Source: Vitellaria paradoxa (Eukaryota > Streptophyta > Magnoliopsida > Ericales > Sapotaceae). From it: a stretch of 64,000 bases of DNA. Numbering within the stretch: position 1 is the stretch's first letter; every line of letters starts with the position of its first letter. The stretch covers positions 8,841,223 to 8,905,222 of the forward strand of contig CM034241.1 of the NCBI GenBank assembly GCA_019916065.1, written 5' to 3'. This document shows, in pieces, positions 58,764-64,000 of the stretch. The notes below the pieces were generated by a model. The model saw only the letters and a program-made list of their open reading frames with translations. It was not told the DNA's origin and made no database searches. A program made the position numbers and the translations under genes.

Positions 58764-59829
58764 GGCTCCGATTGGATGGTGCTAAAATTTCAAGGGGATA
58801 AGTTTTAGATGAGGTATAAGGGCTCCGTTTGGTGGCAAACAAAATAAAATAAAATCTTACAAATCTTTACAAACACGAATTACGAGATAGCAAAATTTAA
58901 ATTCTTCACTCATTGCACGAATTACGAGACATTTACTTTTACAATTTTATTTTATTTTATATATTTTTATTCAACTCCAAACACACCCAATATAAGAAGG
59001 GGCATTATTTTTAGAGGGTTGGTCCACATTGATGTGATATTATGAATAGGGATAACTTTTGACTTGATTTTGATGTTTTATAAATAAGAGGATGTAAATG
59101 ATGGAAAAAACAGTCAAACGATTCTTTTGCCCTTGTGGTGTCCCAAAACTTAGTTATCATTAAATTAAACTTAGTTACCCAAACTTAATTATATGTTTAT
59201 GTTAATTATAAAATGTGAAAACCAACTAATATAAATTAATTTTAGACAAATTAATTATAAATAAATTATGTTATTAATAAATTAAACTTTATAAAATATA
59301 TAAATTAGTTCGCAGACAATAACATCCCAATTTATCCAAAACTTTCTTAGTCGCTTATTTTTTTCTCCTTATTTAAAAAATATCAATGTATGTGTAATTT
59401 TGTAAAAATTTGCTAAAAAATAATATTATTATCTTAAAATCACATCACCTCCAATTTGAAAAAAATATATATTTTTAATCACACGACCTCCTATTTGGGA
59501 AAAAATTATATTTTTTTATTTTTATTAATATAATTTTTTAATACATTTTTTCATTAAAAAAATTTATTTCTAATATAAAATAATTTTGTAAGTGAGAAAG
59601 GGGATGAGAAGGGATATAATGGTCCAATTTAATTCATATAAAGAAGGATAATTTTTGGAGAGCTCAAACCCTCTTAAAAAATAATACATCTTCTTCTAAG
59701 ATTAAGAAGGAAGGATAATTTTTAAAGGGGAGAAATTTTTACTTCTTAAACCAAGTAAAAAATATCACATCAAAACTTATAAAGGTATATTATTTATGAA
59801 AGCTCTTATTTGTTGCATCCAATCGACTC
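58764..59829. mobile_element. PIF/Harbinger-like element (1.07 kb)
   Basis: The left end GGCTCCGATTGGATGGTGC and the right end, reversed, GAGTCGATTGGATGCAAC are inverted repeats. TTA flanks both sides (58761-58763 and 59830-59832), the usual Harbinger target. There is no coding sequence. A second MITE is nested near the left end. Confidence 0.52.
58829..58988. mobile_element. Nested MITE
   Basis: GGCTCCGTTTGGTGGCAAAC at the left and TCCAAACACACCC at the right are typical MITE termini. Flanks GGTATAAG and AATATAAG match at 6 of 8 bases, suggesting a hAT-type duplication. The interior contains ACACGAATTACGAGATA and GCACGAATTACGAGACA, a short direct repeat. Confidence 0.5.
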
Positions 59830-60094
59830 TTATCTCATTTTTTTCACTTTTTATTATTTCAAACCGACACTTTACGTGGCAATCAAATATTAGCCAATGG
59901 GTAAAGGACTAACATGGGGTCACCGGAGGCAGGAGGAATACGTGGAGGGGAGGAACTTGGAGCCGCTAGTCATTCCTCAAATTAATGCTTGGATAAGTAA
60001 CGATCACAGAATATCCACCTCTCTCCCTCCTGTACTTTTCCAAATGGTCAACTAACTCTCTCTCAAAAGTTAGTTATATGTAAGTACAAGTGAA

Positions 60095-60297
60095 AGCTAG
60101 CTATCCAAGTAAACAGTGGCCATATCAAGCGCAGAGCTGGAAAATTTTTGTCTGAGCTACTAAGGTTGCGGTTGGGAACACACACACACACACACACACA
60201 CAAAGCTGATAGTTCAGCTAGCTATCCAAGTAAACAGTGGCCATATCAAGCGCAGAGCTGGAAAATTTTTGTCTGAGCTACTAAGGTTGCGGTTGGG

Positions 60298-60333
<36 letters not shown>

Positions 60334-60466
60334 GCTGATAGTTCAGCTAGCTATCCAAGTAAACAGTGGCCATATCAAGCGCAGAGCTGGAAAATTTTTG
60401 TCTGAGCTACTAAGGTTGCGGTTGGGAACACACACACACACACACACAAAGCTGATAGTTCAGCTA
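60095..60466 (+). repeat. VNTR: three units of 120-130 bp with variable CA tracts
   Basis: Units start AGCTAGCTATCCAAGTAAAC at 60095, 60216 and 60346. The shared body (CAGTGGCCATATCAAGCGCA, then GCTACTAAGGTTGCGGTTGG) is identical by eye across the three units, and only the (AC)n tract before AAAGCTGATAGTTC differs (about 11, 15 and 9 repeats). Near identity means very recent expansion or gene conversion. Confidence 0.93.
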
Positions 60467-60972
60467 CCGGTTATTAATTTTTAAATTTTTTTTTAAATGA
60501 TGAAATTTATTTTTGTACATTTAAAATTTTTTTACAATTTTAAAAAAGTAAATATATCAAATTAACAAAAAAATAAAAAAGTTTAGTATTAAAAAATTAA
60601 TTTTTTTCTTTCTTAAATAAACAAAAAACTAGTTTTTAGTAAATAATTAATAATCAGCTACGAAAAAGTTAATTTTTTTATTTCAAACTCAACCTAAATA
60701 AAGATGAACTGTGTATACACTAGACTATGAGTAAGAAATTTTCTCATCCTGAATTATAAATTGGGTAATAAATTAGGCTATAGATAGTTATATTAGGAAG
60801 TAATATATTATTAATACTAAAAACTTTTAGATCAAAATTTTATCTAAACTAAGGTAGTCCATTGAAGATGGTATAACAACAATGAATTACAACTAGACTT
60901 GGAATCGCCACTTAGTTTCCATTCAATGAATCAAAATAGTTAACATTTAATTTGATAATTTTGTATTTTTTT
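60467..60972. other. Non-coding AT-rich spacer
   Basis: No gene, clear repeat or regulatory signal is recognised between the VNTR and the foldback element. Confidence 0.4.
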
Positions 60973-62276
60973 GGGTAAATTACACCTAGACCCCTTGTAC
61001 ATTAGGTTAATTACACCTGGACCCCCTGAACATTTGAACTTTATACTTAGACCCTTTAATAATATTTGAACCTTACACTTAAGTCCATCAGTTAATTGAC
61101 TCTATTAACTGCACTGTAAAATGACGAGAATGCCCCTAACTCAATTACACTTCCCCCCTCTCTCTCTCTCTCGCTACACAGCTTTATCTTTTATTATTGA
61201 AAATAGTTTATTTTATTAAAATATTTTATTAAATTATATTAATTTTATTAAATCTAATAATAATTTATTACTAAATTAAGTTATAATAATACATTTTATT
61301 AAAACTAATTATTATTAAAAATAAATACTTATAACATTAAATTAATTAATTTAAATATATTTTATTAAATTAATTAATCAAATAAATTTTAAATATATTT
61401 TATTGAATTCAATTAATTTTATATTTTTAAATCAAATCATATATTTTGTATAAATAAAAATAATTTTTTATTTTCCCCTTAATAAAACCATCATAACTAT
61501 ATATACTATGTATAATATCAAATAATTAACAATTCTAATTTTACACTAAGGTCCCACTTGGTAACTTTTTATTTTTTATTTTTCTGTTTATGTTTTTAAA
61601 ATTTTATAAACTCGCAAAAGAAATATATTTATTAAATCTATTTTTATTTTTTTTTGTTTTCACAAAAATGAAAACTTAAACAGAAAAATATAAAAAAAAG
61701 TATTTTTACTCTATTTTTTTACTGCAAACATTTTATTAACTTCAAAACTTTGTTCATTTTTTACATCATATTAAAATAAATTATTTTATTTAAATATTTT
61801 ATTAAAAATAAATTATTCTAATAAATAATATAACTAAAATTATTTAATTAAATTAATTTCATAAATTAATATGTAATGTATATTATTAAATTAATTTTAA
61901 TAAATAATAAAATAAAATTAATTAATTAATTTTAATATAATAATCAATTTAATTCAATTTAAAAATTCATTATTTATTAAATTATTTGAAATAAATATCA
62001 TAATTAATTTAATTTAATTTAATAATTAATTTAACTTATGTAAAATAATTAGTTATTAATATAATAATAAACTTAATTTAATTTAATAATTAATTATTAT
62101 TAAATTCTTTTAAATAAATATCATAATTAAATTAAATTATTTATAATTTAATTTATATAAAATATTTGGGAAGAAGGAGGATGAAAAAGCAGAGGGATTG
62201 AGCCGCGGCGATGAAGTCGAATCTAATTCTTCATCTGCGTGAATATATATATACATATATATGTATATACACATAA

Positions 62277-62313
<37 letters not shown>

Positions 62314-63043
62314 GAAATGTTTGGACGAAGGAAATTATGTAAAAATTGAAAGCATTAATTATTTTAAATTTTTTAAATGCAAAGTTTTTTTTTTATTTGA
62401 TTTAATTTTTCATTTGATACAGTTTTAATCATATAATTAAAAATAAAATTAAAATGAGAAAAAAATATGTAATTAAGTAATTAAGGGTGTAATTAAAAAT
62501 AATAAAATTTTAGATGCAATTAAAAATAATAAATATTTAGGTAAAAATATAAAATTAATTGAATTTACTAAATATATTTAAAATTTATTTGATTAATTAA
62601 TTTAATAAAATATATTTAAATTAATTAATTTAATGTTATAAATATTTATTTTTAATAATAATTAGTTTTAATAAAAATATATTATTATAACTTAATTTAA
62701 TAATAAATTATTATTAGATTTAATAAAATTAATATAATTTAATAAAATATTTTAATAAAATAAATCATTTTAATAATAAGAAAAACTCTAGAAGAGTGAG
62801 AGAGATATAGAGAGAGAGAGAGAGAGCACACGAGAGCTGTGCACGGAAAGAGTAAGAGAATGACAGTTACTGATGGATAGGGGCATTTTTGTCATTTATA
62901 ACGTAGTTAACGGAGTCAATTAACTGATGGACTTAAGTGTAAGGTTCAAATATTATTAAGGGGTCTAAGTGTAAGGTTCAAATGTTCAGGAGATCCAGGT
63001 GTAATTAGTCTAATGTACAGGGGGTTTAGGTGTAATTTAGCTT
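60973..63043. mobile_element. Foldback-like element with long inverted arms (2.07 kb)
   Basis: Arms of about 470 bp are inverted repeats. The left begins GGGTAAATTACACCTAGACC and the right, reversed, AGCTAAATTACACCTAAACC. Both then contain CCTGAACATTTGAAC(T/C)TTA, AACTGATGGACTTAAGTGTA (reversed on the left) and a CTCTCTCTCT block, and continue into matching AT-rich sequence to about 61430 and 62560. The middle is also rich in ATTTAATTTAA words and has (TA)n at 62243-62310. T-rich flanks on both sides would allow a 9-bp duplication but cannot prove one. It is probably a non-autonomous MULE-type element. Confidence 0.75.
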
Positions 63044-63653
63044 TTTTTTTTGCATTTGGTAAATCTTAAAAAGTTAGAGAAATTTAAAATTAGAGAAAAT
63101 TAAAAAAAAAAGAAAAAATTGATAGTTTTTTGTATGTGTGGTAATTTTTTTGTGTTTGATAAAAGTTAATTTTTTTTTTTTTTTTGGAATCAAACGGACC
63201 ATTAGAGTCATTAAAAAAAAAAAAAAAACAACTCAAAAACTATTTGATACAAAAGCTGTTTGGCAAACATTCATGATATGCATCAAATAAAAATAATAAT
63301 ACAAAAAAAGAAAAGTATATTCAATTACATGAGGTAAAGAATACACGATATCACTTTCTTATTCCTTATATCTACTTAAAAAATTCAACAGTAATTTTTA
63401 TTTTCACTATGTGTTAAGAAGCCGTAAAATGGTAAGATAATATCAACGACTTCAATCAATTTAACCTTTATAGCAAGTGTGTGACTTGTATAAAAAAAAG
63501 GTAAAAAAATTATTAAGAAAAATTATTTCCTAAAGAGACAATTGAAGTCTTGATTTTTTGGAAAAAAAAAAAATATGCCAGAAATTCCAGCATAAAAAAA
63601 TATTTTCCAAAATTTTTTTGACTCAATTGTTTTTTTTTTTTTTTTTTGAAAAT
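63044..63653. other. 3' flank of the second ERF gene
   Basis: AT-rich and homopolymer-rich sequence (T tracts at 63171-63185 and 63631-63647; A tracts near 63212). It includes the 3' UTR of the - strand ERF gene; no clear polyadenylation site can be chosen. No other gene. Confidence 0.4.
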
Positions 63654-64000
63654 TTAGAAATTCCAGAGGAATGACTCTTGTGAGAAAGTGGCATCGCAAT
63701 TTTCTTCTCCATACTCAACACTCGGCGATGGCGACGCGAAAAAATCATCCGGGAAATCATCAAAACCCGGGAAGGAATCGAATCCGGGCACACCGTTATC
63801 CGAACCCGTGGTCCAAAAAAGATCCAAAAACGATCCGTCCAGCGTCGTTTCGCTGCCCAGTTGGGCCACCTCGTCCGACACCGAGAGCGACGGAGACTCC
63901 ACGTTCAATTCGGATGGCGAAAACGACGCCGACAGACCCGAACGTCTAATTCGGGGCACCGAATTTGCGAACCGGGCGGCTTCGGCCTGGATCTCGGAGG
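63654..64000 (-). CDS. Group II ERF transcription factor (ORA47/ERF017-like), 3' part only
   Basis: The last 115 codons of a gene that continues beyond the right edge. The frame enters as SEIQAEAARFANS, the conserved helix that follows the AP2 domain in group II (DREB A-5-like) ERFs. Then come a serine-rich stretch, an acidic and aromatic region rich in D and F (FDSFPGFDDFPDDFF), which looks like an activation domain, and the terminal motif ESFLWNF, close to the L-W-D/N-F tail of ORA47/ERF017 proteins. The AP2 domain itself lies outside the window. The GTG at 63957-63959 is an internal valine, not a start. The stop is TAA at 63654-63656. Composition is far more GC-rich than its flanks, as in the other ERF gene at 41273. 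There is no EAR motif here, so it is more likely an activator. Members of this group are induced by wounding, jasmonate or abiotic stress; regulation here is outside view. Confidence 0.88.
   Translation of the reverse strand, partial: SEIQAEAARFANSVPRIRRSGLSASFSPSELNVESPSLSVSDEVAQLGSETTLDGSFLDLFWTTGSDNGVPGFDSFPGFDDFPDDFFASPSPSVEYGEENCDATFSQESFLWNF

Noticed and set aside
60095..60466. CRISPR-like repeat/spacer array
   Set aside because: Only three units, repeats over 100 bp and CA tracts as the variable part: a plant VNTR, not CRISPR.
63654..63959. A 101-residue gene starting at 63959
   Set aside because: The codon there is GTG inside a longer frame that continues to the window edge as SEIQAEAARFANS. 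It is the 3' part of a larger ERF gene.

Overview
The window is nuclear DNA of a flowering plant, most likely a eudicot. It is AT-rich, has large introns with GT..AG borders, and carries a UBP1-type RNA-binding gene, two AP2/ERF group II genes and a dense layer of plant transposable elements (CACTA, MULE, hAT, Helitron, Cassandra TRIM, solo LTRs). The species cannot be named from the sequence. Only three host genes look functional: a 12-exon gene for an oligouridylate-binding protein (UBP1/TIA-1-like, 13391-22792, + strand), an intronless EAR-motif ERF/DREB-like transcription factor (41273-41815, - strand), and the 3' part of a second group II ERF (ORA47/ERF017-like) that runs off the right edge (63654-64000, - strand).

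Layout. 1-12337: an ARM-repeat pseudogene, a probable old LTR-retrotransposon remnant, a truncated LINE reverse transcriptase, a duplicated non-coding segment, and a 3.84 kb solo LTR (copy A, target-site duplication CATAC) inserted into one copy of that duplication. 12338-13003: a probable hAT element directly upstream of the UBP1 leader. 13004-23320: UBP1, whose 3.6 kb intron 8 carries a non-autonomous Helitron and whose intron 11 carries a TRIM-like LTR fragment. 23340-28454: a probable Copia-type LTR remnant, a MULE with a perfect 9-bp duplication, and a weak trace of a pararetrovirus-like reading frame. 28455-40161: one 11.7 kb CACTA (En/Spm) transposon with decayed TNP2 and second-protein genes on the - strand and internal minisatellites. 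40162-44400: the EAR-type ERF gene with a compact stress-type promoter, flanked by MITEs, then a FAR1-related pseudogene. 44401-54311: AT-rich spacer, a 2.85 kb solo LTR (copy C, TTCAC duplication), and a second copy of the 3.7 kb LTR family (copy B) in inverted orientation to copy A. 54312-63650: a complete Cassandra element with 5S-rRNA-like domains (ACCCA duplication), a 107-bp palindrome, a hAT element that has captured a host gene fragment (CAATTAAA duplication), a PIF/Harbinger-like element with a nested MITE, a VNTR with CA tracts, and a 2.07 kb foldback element with arms of about 470 bp. 63654-64000: the second ERF.

The host genes do not form a pathway together. Both ERFs belong to the stress-responsive group II (DREB A-5-like) lineage and sit about 22 kb apart. 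UBP1-type proteins bind U-rich RNA and act in pre-mRNA processing and stress granules. The strongest observations are structural: elements defined to the base by matched target-site duplications, a probable hAT insertion abutting the UBP1 leader, a Helitron inside a conserved intron, and a gene-capturing hAT element. I see no clearly new protein system. No computation was run: element boundaries and splice sites were read by eye, and family names rest on recognised motifs.
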